From Terriglobales bacterium (lineage in GTDB: Bacteria; Acidobacteriota; Terriglobia; Bryobacterales; Bryobacteraceae), in assembly GCA_021372245.1 (NCBI GenBank), contig JAJFUV010000263.1, forward strand, positions 1-57,338: a stretch of DNA of 57,338 nucleotides, given 5' to 3'. The position numbers and the translations under genes are program-made. Within the stretch, counting starts at the first letter, position 1, and each line of letters begins with the position of its first letter. The notes under the pieces are model-generated. The model was not told the origin of the DNA and did no database searches. It saw only the letters and a list, made by a program, of their open reading frames with translations. Below, piece after piece: positions 9,882 through 18,937 of this stretch.

Positions 9882-10636
9882 TATGTCGCGCGGCCGCCGC
9901 TGGCATCGTAACACTGGCCGGTCACGAAGCTCGCGTCGGGGCTGGCCAGGAAATGCACCACGGCGGCGATTTCCTCGGGCTTCCCGGTGCGGCGCATGGG
10001 GATCTTTTCGGTCATGTAGGCAACCTGCGCGGGCGTCAGTTGATCGAGGATGCGCGTGCGGACCACCGCTGGCGCCACCGAGTTGACCGTGATGCCCTCA
10101 GTGGCGACTTCCTTCCCTAGGGACTTGGTGAAGGCGATGACGGCGGCCTTGGTGGCCGAATAGCCCGTCATATTGGGGTTGCCTTCTTTACCGGCGATGG
10201 ACGCCAGGTTGACGATGCGGCCGTACTTGCGTTCGCGCATGTGCGGCAGAACGGCGCGGCAGGTGTTGAACACGCTGTCCATGTTGACGGCGATAATCCG
10301 CCGCCAGTCCTCTTCGGTTTGTTCGCACAGCGGGGCGGCCCGTCCGGCGATACCGGCATTGTTCACCAGTACGTCGATGCGTCCGGTTCTCGCCATTACC
10401 GACGAAATGGCCGCATTGACGCTTTCCGCCGAGGTGACGTCCATGGTCAACGGGAATGCTCTTCCGTCGGCTTCCGTCGCGATTCGAGCGGCCACCGCCG
10501 CGGCGCCCGCCTCGTCGATATCCGCCACGGCCACCTGGGCTCCTGCCAGAGCCAGCCGCCGGGCTACCGCGGCGCCGATTCCGGTAGCCGCGCCTGTTAC
10601 CAACGCCGTCTGTCCGGTCAGATCAAAGAAGGTCAC
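9878..10636 (-). CDS. Short-chain dehydrogenase/reductase (FabG-like)
   Basis: A 252-residue classical SDR. The cofactor loop is TGAATGIG (14-21). Asp39 follows the second strand (VADID), which points to NAD(H) rather than NADP(H). NNAG is present, and the catalytic Ser, Tyr and Lys are visible in NLASIAG and YSATK. The C terminus ends in [14 protein letters not shown]. Start is GTG at 10636 behind GAGGTG. It is the first gene after the ribosomal-protein terminator, followed directly by the HEAT/SEC-C gene. Substrate unknown: sugar acids, hydroxy acids and 3-oxoacyl thioesters are all possible. Confidence 0.92.
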   Translation of the reverse strand: MTFFDLTGQTALVTGAATGIGAAVARRLALAGAQVAVADIDEAGAAAVAARIATEADGRAFPLTMDVTSAESVNAAISSVMARTGRIDVLVNNAGIAGRAAPLCEQTEEDWRRIIAVNMDSVFNTCRAVLPHMRERKYGRIVNLASIAGKEGNPNMTGYSATKAAVIAFTKSLGKEVATEGITVNSVAPAVVRTRILDQLTPAQVAYMTEKIPMRRTGKPEEIAAVVHFLASPDASFVTGQCYDASGGRATY

Positions 10637-10669
10637 CGCTACACCTCACGCCCAACAACTATCGCACGA

Positions 10670-10717
10670 ATAAAACGACGCGCGCCGGGATGGGCCGCAT
10701 TGGGCCACCCCGGCGCG
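10670..10717 (-). terminator. Intrinsic terminator of the rplI operon
   Basis: On the minus strand the 9-nt arms CGCGCCGGG and CCCGGCGCG enclose further partial pairing around a short loop, and the stem is followed by CGTCGTTTTA. It begins a few bases after the rplI stop codon, which fits termination of the rpsF-rpsR-rplI transcript. Confidence 0.8.
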
Positions 10718-10722
10718 GAATG

Positions 10723-11217
10723 TTACTTTTGCTCTTCTTTTGGTGCTTCTGCTTCCGCTGTTGCCGCTGCTTCCTCGTCCCTCGCCACCGTCACCGTGAT
10801 ATCCACGGTCACGTCCCGGTGGAGGCGGACGGGAACCTTGAATTCGCCCACCTGCTTGATGGGCGCTTCCAACTGGATCTTGCGCCGCTCGACGCTGTAG
10901 CCGGCCTTTTCGAGCGCTTCGGCGATGTCCTTGGAGGTCACCGAACCGAACAACTGATCCTGTTCGCCAGCCTTCTGCTTGATCGTGACGCTGACCGGCG
11001 CCATGATCTTGGCCAGTTCCTGCGCGTCGGCGAGCACCTTGGCTTCGCGCCGCAGATACGCCTGGCGTTCCTGCTCGACGATCTTCTTGTTCGCTTCGGT
11101 GGCGACGACCGCCAGCCGGCGCGGCAGCAGGTAGTTGCGTGCATATCCGTCGGCAACCTTCACCACCTGCCCGCGGCTACCCAACTTCTCGATATCTTCC
11201 CTGAGAATCACTTCCAT
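10723..11217 (-). CDS. rplI: 50S ribosomal protein bL9
   Basis: 164 residues. The N-terminal domain begins MEVILREDIEKLGSRGQVVKVADGYARNYLLP (key signature G-x-VV-x-V-x-DGYARN-L-P), joined by the usual long helix to a C-terminal domain containing SVTSKDIAEAL. It binds 23S rRNA near the L1 stalk base. A short low-complexity Ala/Glu tail ends the protein. It is the last gene of rpsF-rpsR-rplI and is followed at once by a strong terminator. Confidence 0.98.
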   Translation of the reverse strand: MEVILREDIEKLGSRGQVVKVADGYARNYLLPRRLAVVATEANKKIVEQERQAYLRREAKVLADAQELAKIMAPVSVTIKQKAGEQDQLFGSVTSKDIAEALEKAGYSVERRKIQLEAPIKQVGEFKVPVRLHRDVTVDITVTVARDEEAAATAEAEAPKEEQK

Positions 11218-11247
11218 GGCTTTACCCTCGACTCTCCTTCGAGCGAA

Positions 11248-11550
11248 CTACACTTCCGCCGCGAACGGCAGCAGCGCGATGTTTCGTGCCTGCTTGATCG
11301 CATCGGCCAGACGCCGCTGGTGCGGCGTGCAAACGCCCGAAATACGGCGCGGGGTAATCTTGCCGCGGTCGGAAATGAACGCCGACAACAGCTTCACGTC
11401 CTTGTAGTTGATGTCATCGACCTTGTCCACGCAGAACCGGCACAGCTTCTTGCGCCGGAAGTACTGCTTCTTTTGGGACATGATCGCTTTGTCGCCGCCC
11501 GTGGGCCGCTGGGATGCCGCCACTGGTCTACCGCTCTTAATCTCTGCCAT
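11248..11550 (-). CDS. rpsR: 30S ribosomal protein bS18
   Basis: 100 residues. The core [18 protein letters not shown] and [16 protein letters not shown] is typical. Cysteines in CRFC and GVC suggest the zinc-binding (C+) form. An N-terminal extension of about 23 residues precedes the usual start; the ATG at 11550 is supported by AAGGAGAAACAT, whereas the internal Met at 11481 has no ribosome site, so the extension is probably real. It lies between rpsF and rplI; the ssb and dnaB genes often found in this cluster are absent. Confidence 0.97.
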   Translation of the reverse strand: MAEIKSGRPVAASQRPTGGDKAIMSQKKQYFRRKKLCRFCVDKVDDINYKDVKLLSAFISDRGKITPRRISGVCTPHQRRLADAIKQARNIALLPFAAEV

Positions 11551-11604
11551 ATGTTTCTCCTTGCTGGCGCCAAGACGGGTGGGAAACCCGCCTTCAGGCG
11601 ACTA

Positions 11605-12033
11605 TTACTTCGCTGCCTCCCCGGGTGCGCCAGGAACCGCGTGTTCCGGTGCGGCCGGCGCCGCGGGCGGTGCGCTGGGGGCCAGGGCCGGTTTGCGGCG
11701 CGCGCGCTTCTCCCGCGCCACTTTGCGCTTTTCCAACCACTTCAGCTTCTCGTCGATGCGCACAGTGAGAAACTTCAGGACCAGGTCGGCGACGCGCAAC
11801 CGGCGCTCAAGCTCCACCACGGTGGCCGGCGACGCGTTGAACACCACCAAGATGTAATAGCCCTCCTCGCGTTTGGCAACGCGATAGGCCAGCTTGCGGA
11901 CGCCCCACTTCTCCACTTTTTCGATGGCACCGCCAGCGGCGGTGATCAGTTGTTTGAATTGTTCCAGGAACGGATCGATCTCTTCGTCGGTCGCATCCGG
12001 CCGGACAATGAACAGCTCTTCGTAAGTTCTCAT
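11605..12033 (-). CDS. rpsF: 30S ribosomal protein bS6
   Basis: 142 residues. It has the bS6 fold signature [34 protein letters not shown] and a C-terminal helix, followed by a Pro/Ala-rich tail of about 35 residues that is longer than in Escherichia coli. bS6 pairs with bS18 on the small subunit platform, and the genes are adjacent. The ATG overlaps the pth stop (ATGA, 12030-12033), so translation is probably coupled. Confidence 0.97.
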   Translation of the reverse strand: MRTYEELFIVRPDATDEEIDPFLEQFKQLITAAGGAIEKVEKWGVRKLAYRVAKREEGYYILVVFNASPATVVELERRLRVADLVLKFLTVRIDEKLKWLEKRKVAREKRARRKPALAPSAPPAAPAAPEHAVPGAPGEAAK

Positions 12034-12668
12034 TCTTCCTCGAGTTTTGATCCGGGAGCGCGGCGATTGAACTTCGCCATGGCCTTATCGACGCCCTCGG
12101 AAACTATGGACTCCACTGCCCGCGATGCTTCGTCGAGCAGTGCATCCAACTCCTTTGCCTGCCCCCGCCGTATGGGCGAGAGCACAAAATCCGCTCCATC
12201 GCCGATCTCATGACCGGGATGGATGCCCAGGCGAACCCGGGCGAATTCGCTCGATCCGATCTCCCGGATCGTCGACTGCACGCCCTTGTGCCCCCCGGAG
12301 GAGCCTTTGGGCCTGATCCGGATGTGCGTCCAAGGCAGATCCAGATCGTCGTAAACCAACAGCAGGTTGGCCGGCCCGAGTTCGTACTTCTGTAACAGCC
12401 GGGCCAGGCTCGACCCGCTCAAATTCATGAACGTCTGCGGCTTCGCCAGCCAAACATCAGCCCCGGCGAGCTTGCCAGAACCTACCATAGCCTGGCACTC
12501 GCGGCGTGAAAACCGCAGCCCGTTCGATTCCGCCAACCTGTCCAGTACGAGGAAGCCCAGATTGTGCCAGGTCTTCTCGTACTCGCCGCCCGGATTGCCG
12601 AGGCCGGCAATAAGCCACCGGCCCCCGCAAGGCGCCGGGCCGGCCTCCGCAACCTCGCCGGGCAGCAT
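12030..12668 (-). CDS. pth: Peptidyl-tRNA hydrolase
   Basis: 212 residues. It recycles peptidyl-tRNA released from stalled ribosomes. Family signatures are present: [18 protein letters not shown] with the catalytic His, [16 protein letters not shown] with the conserved Asp, and GGHKGVQS. A 15-residue N-terminal extension precedes the usual start of the fold. It sits between rplY and rpsF, a common pairing, and shares 4 nt with rpsF. Confidence 0.96.
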   Translation of the reverse strand: MLPGEVAEAGPAPCGGRWLIAGLGNPGGEYEKTWHNLGFLVLDRLAESNGLRFSRRECQAMVGSGKLAGADVWLAKPQTFMNLSGSSLARLLQKYELGPANLLLVYDDLDLPWTHIRIRPKGSSGGHKGVQSTIREIGSSEFARVRLGIHPGHEIGDGADFVLSPIRRGQAKELDALLDEASRAVESIVSEGVDKAMAKFNRRAPGSKLEEE

Positions 12669-12695
12669 ATATTCCGTACAGAGGAGAGAGCCGGA

Positions 12696-13382
12696 CTACT
12701 TCTTCTCGGCTTCCGCCTCTCCTTCCTCTTCCTTCTTGCCCTTCTTGATGACCTCGGGCTCGGACGGCGCAGCCTCGGCGCCTTCGACAACTTCGGCGGC
12801 GGCAGGCGCTTCCTCTTCGACGCGTACCATCACCACGTGCGCCAAAACCGCTTCCGGCTGGCTCACCAGCTTCATGGAACCCGTGAGTTCCAGGTCGCCG
12901 ACACGCTTGCCCTGGCCCATCGCCAACTCGGAGACATTGACCACAAAGCTCTCCGGAATCTCGTCCGGCAGGCACTCGATTTGGACCTCGCGGGTCACCA
13001 CTTCGAGCAAACCACCTTCCTGTTTGACGCCCTTGGCTTCGCCGACGATTTGCACCGGGACGGCCACAGTGATGCGCGCGTTCAAATCGATGCGCTTCAT
13101 GTCGGCGTGCAGCAGGTTGCCTTTGATCGGATCGCTTTGCCAATCGGCCAGCATGGCCGGCGTCGTAGCCGCGCCCTGAATGGCCACGTTGAAAATCGTG
13201 TTGAATCCCCTCTTGCTGTGCAGGATGCGGTCCACCTGCTTGGGATCCACCGAAACCGCGATGGAATCTTCTTTACCACCGTACACCACGGCGGGAATCG
13301 CGCCCTTGGCGCGGAGACGGCGAGCTTCGTTCTTCCCGCGTGTCTCACGCACTTCGGCGATGATCGTAATGTCCTTCTTCAT
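12696..13382 (-). CDS. rplY: 50S ribosomal protein bL25, long CTC form
   Basis: 228 residues: the 5S-rRNA-binding L25 domain (ITIIAEVRETRGKNEARRLRAKGAIPAVVYG) followed by the TL5/CTC C-terminal beta domain found in general-stress-type L25 proteins, and an acidic Glu/Lys tail. The ATG follows GAAAGGAAGAGGA. It lies downstream of prs and upstream of pth, the usual prs-rplY-pth order. Confidence 0.97.
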   Translation of the reverse strand: MKKDITIIAEVRETRGKNEARRLRAKGAIPAVVYGGKEDSIAVSVDPKQVDRILHSKRGFNTIFNVAIQGAATTPAMLADWQSDPIKGNLLHADMKRIDLNARITVAVPVQIVGEAKGVKQEGGLLEVVTREVQIECLPDEIPESFVVNVSELAMGQGKRVGDLELTGSMKLVSQPEAVLAHVVMVRVEEEAPAAAEVVEGAEAAPSEPEVIKKGKKEEEGEAEAEKK

Positions 13383-13452
13383 TCCTCTTCCTTTCGCCGG
13401 GGCGTAGCCATTGCGATCGCGGCGGCCACGGAACCCTGCGCCTTTCTAGAAC

Positions 13453-14424
13453 TCAAACGAACAATGTGCTGACGCTGGTCTCCTCGTGAATCGACTGTAT
13501 GGCCCGCGCAAGAAGTTCAGCCACAGAGAGAACCCGAATCCGCGGGCAGTTGCGGGCTTCTTCCTTGAGCGGGATGGAATTGGTCAACACAACTTCCTTC
13601 AGGTGCGAAGCTCCGATTCTCTCCACGGCCGGGCCGCTCAACACCGCGTGCGTGGCGCAAGCCGTCACCGAAACGGCTCCCTGGCGCAACAGGGCATCCG
13701 CCGCCTTGCCCAGGGTGCCCGCCGTGTCGATCAGGTCGTCCACGATCAGGCAGTTTCGCCCTTCCACATCGCCGATGATGTGCATCACTTCGGCCACGTT
13801 GGCTTCCACCCGGCGCTTATCAATGATTGCCAGCGGCGCGCTGAGCCGCTTGGCGAAGGCACGCGCACGTTCCACGCCGCCAGCGTCCGGGCTCACCACG
13901 GTCAGATCCGGCAGACCTAGCGCCTTGAAATATTCGATCAAGACAGGGGCCGCGAACAGGTGGTCCACCGGGATGTCGAAGAATCCCTGCAACTGCGCGG
14001 CGTGCAGATCCAGAGCCAGGATGCGGTTCGCGCCGGCTTTCTCCAGCAGCCCTGCAACCAGCTTGGCCGAGATGGGAACCCGCGGTTTGTCCTTGCGGTC
14101 CTGCCGCGCATATCCGTAATAAGGCAGAACGGCGGTGATGCGCTCGGCCGAGGCGCGTTTGAGCGCATCCATCATGAGCAGCAGTTCCATCAAGTGGCGC
14201 TCCACCGGCGTGGAAGTCGGCTGCACCACGAAGACGTCCGCACCGCGCACGTTCTCCTGGACCTGCAGATAAATCTCGCCGTCGGAAAAACGCTTCACGG
14301 AGGACTCGCCGAGCGGCGTGCCCAGCGCGGCGCAGATCTCCGCGGCCAACGCCGGGTTGGCATTCCCCGAGAAAATCTTCAGACGATCGTGCATCTTCTT
14401 AAGTACCGGCTTCGGAGCGGCCAT
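13453..14424 (-). CDS. prs: Ribose-phosphate pyrophosphokinase (PRPP synthetase)
   Basis: About 323 residues. It makes PRPP from ribose 5-phosphate and ATP. Signatures: [10 protein letters not shown], the flexible loop region [29 protein letters not shown] and the PRPP-binding loop [14 protein letters not shown] place the start at ATG 14424, which follows GAGAGG closely; ATG 14394 (MHDRLKIF) is the alternative. Either start lies inside the 3' end of ispE, so the two genes overlap by 46 or 16 nt. It belongs to the apt-ispE-prs-rplY-pth run. Confidence 0.95.
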   Translation of the reverse strand: MAAPKPVLKKMHDRLKIFSGNANPALAAEICAALGTPLGESSVKRFSDGEIYLQVQENVRGADVFVVQPTSTPVERHLMELLLMMDALKRASAERITAVLPYYGYARQDRKDKPRVPISAKLVAGLLEKAGANRILALDLHAAQLQGFFDIPVDHLFAAPVLIEYFKALGLPDLTVVSPDAGGVERARAFAKRLSAPLAIIDKRRVEANVAEVMHIIGDVEGRNCLIVDDLIDTAGTLGKAADALLRQGAVSVTACATHAVLSGPAVERIGASHLKEVVLTNSIPLKEEARNCPRIRVLSVAELLARAIQSIHEETSVSTLFV

Positions 14425-15356
14425 ATCCTCTCTACGCAATGCACCGCCATCTGGCGCTGCCACATGGCGCGGTATCGCGCACGGCTCACCATCGTGACCG
14501 AATACGCCTTCTCCCGCCCGAAGGAGGGAAGGACCCGCGCGGCATCCTTCCGGCTGTCGAAAATCCCGAACAGCGCAGAACCGCTCCCAGTCATCATGGC
14601 CGCCCGCGCCCCTAGCCGCAGCAACTTCCTCTTCAGCGTTCTCAGTTCGGGATGCCGATCAAAGACGACGCCTTCAAAGTCGTTGCCCAGAACTCCCGCG
14701 GAGCTGCCCTTGGACATTCCATTCCCCACAAACGAAACGCGGGACTGGAAACTATCTATCATATTTTGTTCAACATCTGATGTCAAACCAAGGTCCAGCG
14801 CGCGGTAGGCTTCCGCCGTCGAAACATGGATCGCAGGGGCCACCAGGACCAGCGGTGCCGCAGGGATTTCCGGGAGCGGATACAGTTCGGTCCCCCGTCC
14901 CAAACCGAGCGCGGTTCCGCCCAGGAAGAAGTAGGGCACGTCGCTGCCCAACTGCGCTCCCAGCGCGATCATCTCGTCCGGAGCCATCTCGCGGCCGGCG
15001 AGCACCGGCAGCGCGAGCAGCACCGCGGCAGCGTCGCTCGATCCTCCACCCAGCCCGGCGCCCATCGGAATCCGCTTGATCAGATGAAAGCGGACCTTGC
15101 CGGTCGTCCTCATGGCATCCATCAAGGCCCGGGCCGCACGCACCACCAGGTTGTCGGCGATTTCATCGCATCCGGTAAGCTCGATGGATGTGCGGCGCGA
15201 CGGCTCGAATTCCACATCGAGCGTGTCGGCTAGCGAAATGGTTTGGAATACGGTGCGCAGTTCGTGGAAACCGTCGCCGCGCTTATGAAGCACCCGCAGG
15301 CCCAGGTTGATTTTGGCCAGCGCCCGCAAGCGGGCCCGGCGGGGCTCCGTGCTCAT
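14379..15356 (-). CDS. ispE: 4-(cytidine 5'-diphospho)-2-C-methyl-D-erythritol kinase
   Basis: 325 residues, a GHMP kinase of the MEP isoprenoid pathway. The first motif is [20 protein letters not shown], the ATP loop [15 protein letters not shown] and the last motif [12 protein letters not shown]. The family is usually near 290 residues. Here about 25 extra C-terminal residues (from [10 protein letters not shown]) are read through the start region of prs in another frame, which is odd. The ATG overlaps the apt stop by 4 nt. Confidence 0.95.
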   Translation of the reverse strand: MSTEPRRARLRALAKINLGLRVLHKRGDGFHELRTVFQTISLADTLDVEFEPSRRTSIELTGCDEIADNLVVRAARALMDAMRTTGKVRFHLIKRIPMGAGLGGGSSDAAAVLLALPVLAGREMAPDEMIALGAQLGSDVPYFFLGGTALGLGRGTELYPLPEIPAAPLVLVAPAIHVSTAEAYRALDLGLTSDVEQNMIDSFQSRVSFVGNGMSKGSSAGVLGNDFEGVVFDRHPELRTLKRKLLRLGARAAMMTGSGSALFGIFDSRKDAARVLPSFGREKAYSVTMVSRARYRAMWQRQMAVHCVERIWPLRSRYLRRCTIV

Positions 15357-15874
15357 TTGTCGTAGTTCAGCAGGGAGAAGACGTCGTACCCTGCCAGCTT
15401 TTCTCGCCCGTGCAGGAAGTCCAGTTCGACGACGAATCCCAGGCCCGCCACCTTGCCGCCCAGTTTCTCCACCAGCTTGGAAACGGCCGCAGCCGTGCCG
15501 CCGGTGGCCAGCAGGTCGTCGACGATCAGGATGTTCTCGCCGGCCGTGATGGCGTCCTTGTGGATCTCCACCTTGTCGGTGCCGTATTCGAGCGCGTACT
15601 CCTGGCGGACGGTCTCCGCCGGCAGTTTGCCGGGCTTGCGCACGGGAACGAACCCGGCACCGATGGCATAGGCCAGGGTGGGCGCGAAGATGAAGCCGCG
15701 CGCCTCGATGCCGACGACCTTGTCTACTTTCATACCGGCGTAACGCTTCTTGAAAGCGTCAATCACGGCGGCGAAACCCGCCGGGTCTTTCAGCAGCGTG
15801 GTGATGTCGTAAAACAGGATGCCCGGCTTGGGGAAGTCGGGAACTTCACGAATAAGCTTCTTGAGATCCGTCAT
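15353..15874 (-). CDS. apt: Adenine phosphoribosyltransferase
   Basis: 173 residues, close to the family's usual size. It salvages adenine to AMP using PRPP, which fits with prs two genes downstream. Features: [17 protein letters not shown], the [10 protein letters not shown] loop, and the PRPP site [16 protein letters not shown]. Both ends overlap neighbours by ATGA (with ispE at 15353-15356 and acyP at 15871-15874). Confidence 0.97.
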   Translation of the reverse strand: MTDLKKLIREVPDFPKPGILFYDITTLLKDPAGFAAVIDAFKKRYAGMKVDKVVGIEARGFIFAPTLAYAIGAGFVPVRKPGKLPAETVRQEYALEYGTDKVEIHKDAITAGENILIVDDLLATGGTAAAVSKLVEKLGGKVAGLGFVVELDFLHGREKLAGYDVFSLLNYDK

Positions 15875-16170
15875 GAGTGCTCGATGAAAAATCCCCTGTA
15901 TTTTAGCACTGCGGCTTCCTGCTCATCGACGCCGCGCACGTCGCTCCACCGCGGGCCCTTCCACAGGTACCCGGCCAGGCCGGAAAGCTGGCCGGCGGTG
16001 CCCACGGCGTATACTTCCACGCGGCCGTCGTCCAGGTTGCGCGTGAAGCCTGTGAGTTGAAGCTCCGCTGCGACGCGCTCCACAAAATACCGGAAGCCTA
16101 CGCCCTGCACGCGCCCGCGGATAAAGTAGCGGCGCGCCAGTGGTGTTTCTGAGTCTTTATTCTTTGGCAC
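15871..16170 (-). CDS. acyP: Acylphosphatase
   Basis: 99 residues from a GTG start at 16170, which follows GGGAGAGAC; the frame is open to 16212, but that would run into the hemB start. It hydrolyses acyl phosphates. The catalytic Arg is in [11 protein letters not shown] and the Asn in [12 protein letters not shown]. It is the first gene of the run acyP-apt-ispE-prs and lies back to back with hemB, separated by only 35 nt. Confidence 0.93.
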   Translation of the reverse strand: MPKNKDSETPLARRYFIRGRVQGVGFRYFVERVAAELQLTGFTRNLDDGRVEVYAVGTAGQLSGLAGYLWKGPRWSDVRGVDEQEAAVLKYRGFFIEHS

Positions 16171-16191
16171 GTCTCTCCCATTATGGCGCGC

Positions 16192-16197
16192 TACAAT
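16192..16197 (+). promoter_or_regulatory. -10 element of hemB
   Basis: TACAAT lies with its last base 8 nt before the hemB ATG (16206). A start point about 7 nt downstream would fall at or next to the A of the ATG, so the mRNA is probably leaderless. I see no good -35 at the right distance. Confidence 0.5.
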
Positions 16198-16205
16198 CCT
16201 TGCAT

Positions 16206-17177
16206 ATGGCATTCCCTGTGAACCGCATGAGAAGGCTGCGCGCCACCGAGAGCCTGCGCCGCATGGTGCGCGAAACGAGTCTGGATCCGGCCGGCTTCAT
16301 CCTGCCGCTGTTTGCCTGCCCCGGCGAGGGTGTCAAGCGGGAAATCGGCGCCATGCCGGGCAACTATCAGATGTCGATCGACATGCTGGTGGCCGAGTGC
16401 GCCGAGGTCGAATCGCTGGGCATCGGCGGCGTTATCCTGTTCGGCATTCCCGAGAAGAAGGATGAGATGGCCTCGGGCGCTTACGACGACCAGGGCATTG
16501 TGCAGCGTGCCGTGCGCGCCATCAAGCGTGAATGCTCCAAGCTTGTGGTGGCCACCGACGTCTGCAATTGCGAGTACACCAGCCACGGCCACTGCGGGAA
16601 GATCGTCGACGGAGACGTCGATAACGACGCCACGCTCGAATGGCTGGCTCGTTCGGCCGTGTCCCACGCGCGCGCCGGCGCCGACATCGTCGCGCCTTCG
16701 GACATGATGGACGGGCGCGTGGCAGCCATCCGCAGGGCGCTCGACGATGCCGGTTTCGCCAAGACGCCCATCCTCGCCTACGCCGCGAAGTTCGCCTCGG
16801 TGTTCTATGGCCCGTTCCGCGAGGCCGCCGAATCGGCGCCGCAGTTCGGCGACCGCCGCAGCTACCAGATGGACCCGGCCAACGCGCGCGAGGCCATGCG
16901 CGAGATCGAACTGGACATCGAGGAAGGCGCGGACATGGTCATGGTGAAACCGGCCATGCCGTACCTCGACCTGATCCGCATGGCCCGCGACCGCTTCGAT
17001 CTCCCCATCGCCGCCTATCAGGTGAGCGGCGAGTTCAGCATGATCGTGGCTGCCGCCGAGCGCGGCTGGCTGGACCGTGAGCGCGCCATGATGGAATCGC
17101 TCACGTCGATCCGCCGCGCGGGAGCCGGCATCATTCTGACTTACTTCGCCAAGGACGCCGCGCGAGTGCTCGGATAG
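16206..17177 (+). CDS. hemB: Delta-aminolevulinic acid dehydratase (porphobilinogen synthase)
   Basis: 323 residues. It condenses two 5-aminolevulinate molecules to porphobilinogen in heme synthesis. The start [19 protein letters not shown] matches the usual family N terminus. The zinc-binding cysteines of the zinc-dependent type are present (Cys120, Cys122, Cys130 in [13 protein letters not shown]). The active-site lysines are Lys195 (YAAKFAS) and Lys248 ([10 protein letters not shown]). There is no ribosome site upstream, and a -10 box ends 8 nt before the ATG. No other heme gene is adjacent. Confidence 0.98.
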   Translation: MAFPVNRMRRLRATESLRRMVRETSLDPAGFILPLFACPGEGVKREIGAMPGNYQMSIDMLVAECAEVESLGIGGVILFGIPEKKDEMASGAYDDQGIVQRAVRAIKRECSKLVVATDVCNCEYTSHGHCGKIVDGDVDNDATLEWLARSAVSHARAGADIVAPSDMMDGRVAAIRRALDDAGFAKTPILAYAAKFASVFYGPFREAAESAPQFGDRRSYQMDPANAREAMREIELDIEEGADMVMVKPAMPYLDLIRMARDRFDLPIAAYQVSGEFSMIVAAAERGWLDRERAMMESLTSIRRAGAGIILTYFAKDAARVLG

Positions 17178-17189
17178 AGCATCCGAGCG

Positions 17190-17825
17190 CTACTTCGCAT
17201 CACGCGAGACCGGGCGGCCGTAGACTTCCATCCAGTCGACGCGCGTGCAGGCGTCGCTCAATCCACCCGGCATCAGGTCGGTCCAGCCGATCTCGTCCAC
17301 TTTGGATAAATCGGGTTTCGCGACCCACTTGCCTTCGATTACTTTGTTGATGTCGAGCTTTCGCCAGCGGAGATCGGAGATGATGAACTCGAATTCGCGC
17401 CAGTCGCCCGAGGGGCCGTCGGAAACATCGCTTACGAGCCACGTACCGTCCGCCAGCTTGATGAGGAGGCGCGTCTCGCGGAAGCCGGCCTGCTTCGAAC
17501 GCCAGCGTACCTTGGCCTGGCCGGTCAGGTCCACATAAGAAGACTTGTGACGCAGGCTGAGCGCGCAGTTGCCTTCACACTGCCCGAACCAGATGTAAAA
17601 GGGATCGTCGGCGGGCTTTTCGTGATGGCTTTTCTTGATGCCCATCTTGCCCAGACCGTACAGCGCGAGGATGAGGTCGGGATTGCTTACGTGCTCCTGT
17701 GTGACGGGCGTGGCGGCGGGAATTTCCTTCCAGTCTTCCCGGAAGAACAGAGGCGGGCGGACCTGTGCGGGAAGACTCACCGCGGCCAGACATGACAGTG
17801 CCACGAGGGGCAGGAATGATCGCAT
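17190..17825 (-). CDS. Secreted protein of unknown function
   Basis: 211 residues from ATG 17825, beginning with a clean signal peptide (MRSFLPLVALSCLAAVSLPA, cleavage probably just after). The mature part begins near RPPLFFREDWKEIP and contains a two-cysteine loop (CEGNC) and a beta-rich stretch ending in VDWMEVYGRPV, which resembles secreted carbohydrate-binding or concanavalin-like folds; that is only an impression. A TTG at 17849 overlaps the anmK stop (TTGA) and is an alternative start. It is the last gene of the mutS-anmK run. Confidence 0.75.
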   Translation of the reverse strand: MRSFLPLVALSCLAAVSLPAQVRPPLFFREDWKEIPAATPVTQEHVSNPDLILALYGLGKMGIKKSHHEKPADDPFYIWFGQCEGNCALSLRHKSSYVDLTGQAKVRWRSKQAGFRETRLLIKLADGTWLVSDVSDGPSGDWREFEFIISDLRWRKLDINKVIEGKWVAKPDLSKVDEIGWTDLMPGGLSDACTRVDWMEVYGRPVSRDAK

Positions 17826-17845
17826 ACACTTACTCTGCCACAAGC

Positions 17846-18937
17846 TCAAGCAGGGGTGATTTTGCCGAGGATGACCGGGCGGCGCGCGCCGGTGGCCGAG
17901 GTCAGGCTGCCCGCCCGGCCGCGCCAGGTCTCGTAAGCCAGCAGCGCGAAGGCGATGGCCTCCTTGGCGTCCACGTCGATCCCGAACTCAGCCGAGGTGG
18001 TGACGCGCACGCCTTTCAGAAAGGCCGCCAGGTAAGCCATCATGCGCGGATTGTGCGCGCCGCCTCCGCTGACGATCAACTCCTGGACGGCGAACTTGGG
18101 TATCACCCAACGCCGCACGCCTTCCGCCACCGCCGCCGCCGTGAGCGCCGTGGCCGTGGCAACTCGATCGAAGAAGCTCAGGCCCGCCCGGTCGAGACGT
18201 TCGATGAACTCGGCACCATATTGCTCGCGGCCGGCCGATTTCGGCGGGCGGCCGCAATAGTAGGCGTCGTTTAGCAGCCGCCGCAGCAACTTGGTGTCCA
18301 CCTTTCCGCGTCCGGCGAACCGCCCGTCGCGGTCGAAAGTCTCCCGCCCGTGCGTGTGCCGGCTTACCAGCGCGTCCACTACCATGTTGCCTGGGCCGGT
18401 ATCGAAGGCGATCACGTCCTCGCTCGCGCCGTTGGCCGGGATCGCCGTGATGTTTGCAATGCCGCCGATATTCAGTGCGACACGCCCTTTGCGTGCGTTC
18501 TTGAAAAGCAGATAGTCGACGTACGGCACCAGCGGCGCACCCTGTCCGCCGGCGGCGATGTCGCGCGGGCGGAAATCGGACACCACCGGCTTGCGGAGGC
18601 GCTCGGCGATCACCGCTGCTTCCCCGATCTGCAGCGTGGCGACGCCGCCCTCGTGATAGATGGTCTGGCCGTGGCAGCCGATCAAATCGATCGATGAGAG
18701 CGGCACGCCGGCATGAAGGATCGCCCCGGCGTACAACTCGCCGAGCAGGACGTTCAGCCGTGCGATCTCCCGCGTGTGCGTTTCCGCGTTCGACACGCCC
18801 AGAATCATTTCACGCACGCGCGCCGGATAAGGCCGCGTGGCGAAACTCACCGTCCGGTGACGTCCGCGCGCGATATCGACGATGGCCACGTCGATTCCGT
18901 CGAGCGAAGTGCCGCTCATGAGGCCCGCGACTCTCAT
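17846..18937 (-). CDS. anmK: Anhydro-N-acetylmuramic acid kinase
   Basis: 363 residues. It phosphorylates and opens 1,6-anhydro-MurNAc in peptidoglycan recycling. Signatures: GLMSGTSLDGIDVAIVD at the N terminus, GCHGQTIYH, LNIGGIANIT and FDTGPGNMVVDAL. No murQ or ampG gene is in the window. The ATG overlaps the mutS stop by 4 nt (18934-18937). Confidence 0.96.
   Translation of the reverse strand: MRVAGLMSGTSLDGIDVAIVDIARGRHRTVSFATRPYPARVREMILGVSNAETHTREIARLNVLLGELYAGAILHAGVPLSSIDLIGCHGQTIYHEGGVATLQIGEAAVIAERLRKPVVSDFRPRDIAAGGQGAPLVPYVDYLLFKNARKGRVALNIGGIANITAIPANGASEDVIAFDTGPGNMVVDALVSRHTHGRETFDRDGRFAGRGKVDTKLLRRLLNDAYYCGRPPKSAGREQYGAEFIERLDRAGLSFFDRVATATALTAAAVAEGVRRWVIPKFAVQELIVSGGGAHNPRMMAYLAAFLKGVRVTTSAEFGIDVDAKEAIAFALLAYETWRGRAGSLTSATGARRPVILGKITPA

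Noticed and set aside
10690..12213. A 507-codon plus-strand frame across rplI, rpsR and rpsF
   Set aside because: It is an antisense shadow of three certain ribosomal protein genes, caused by high GC at third positions.
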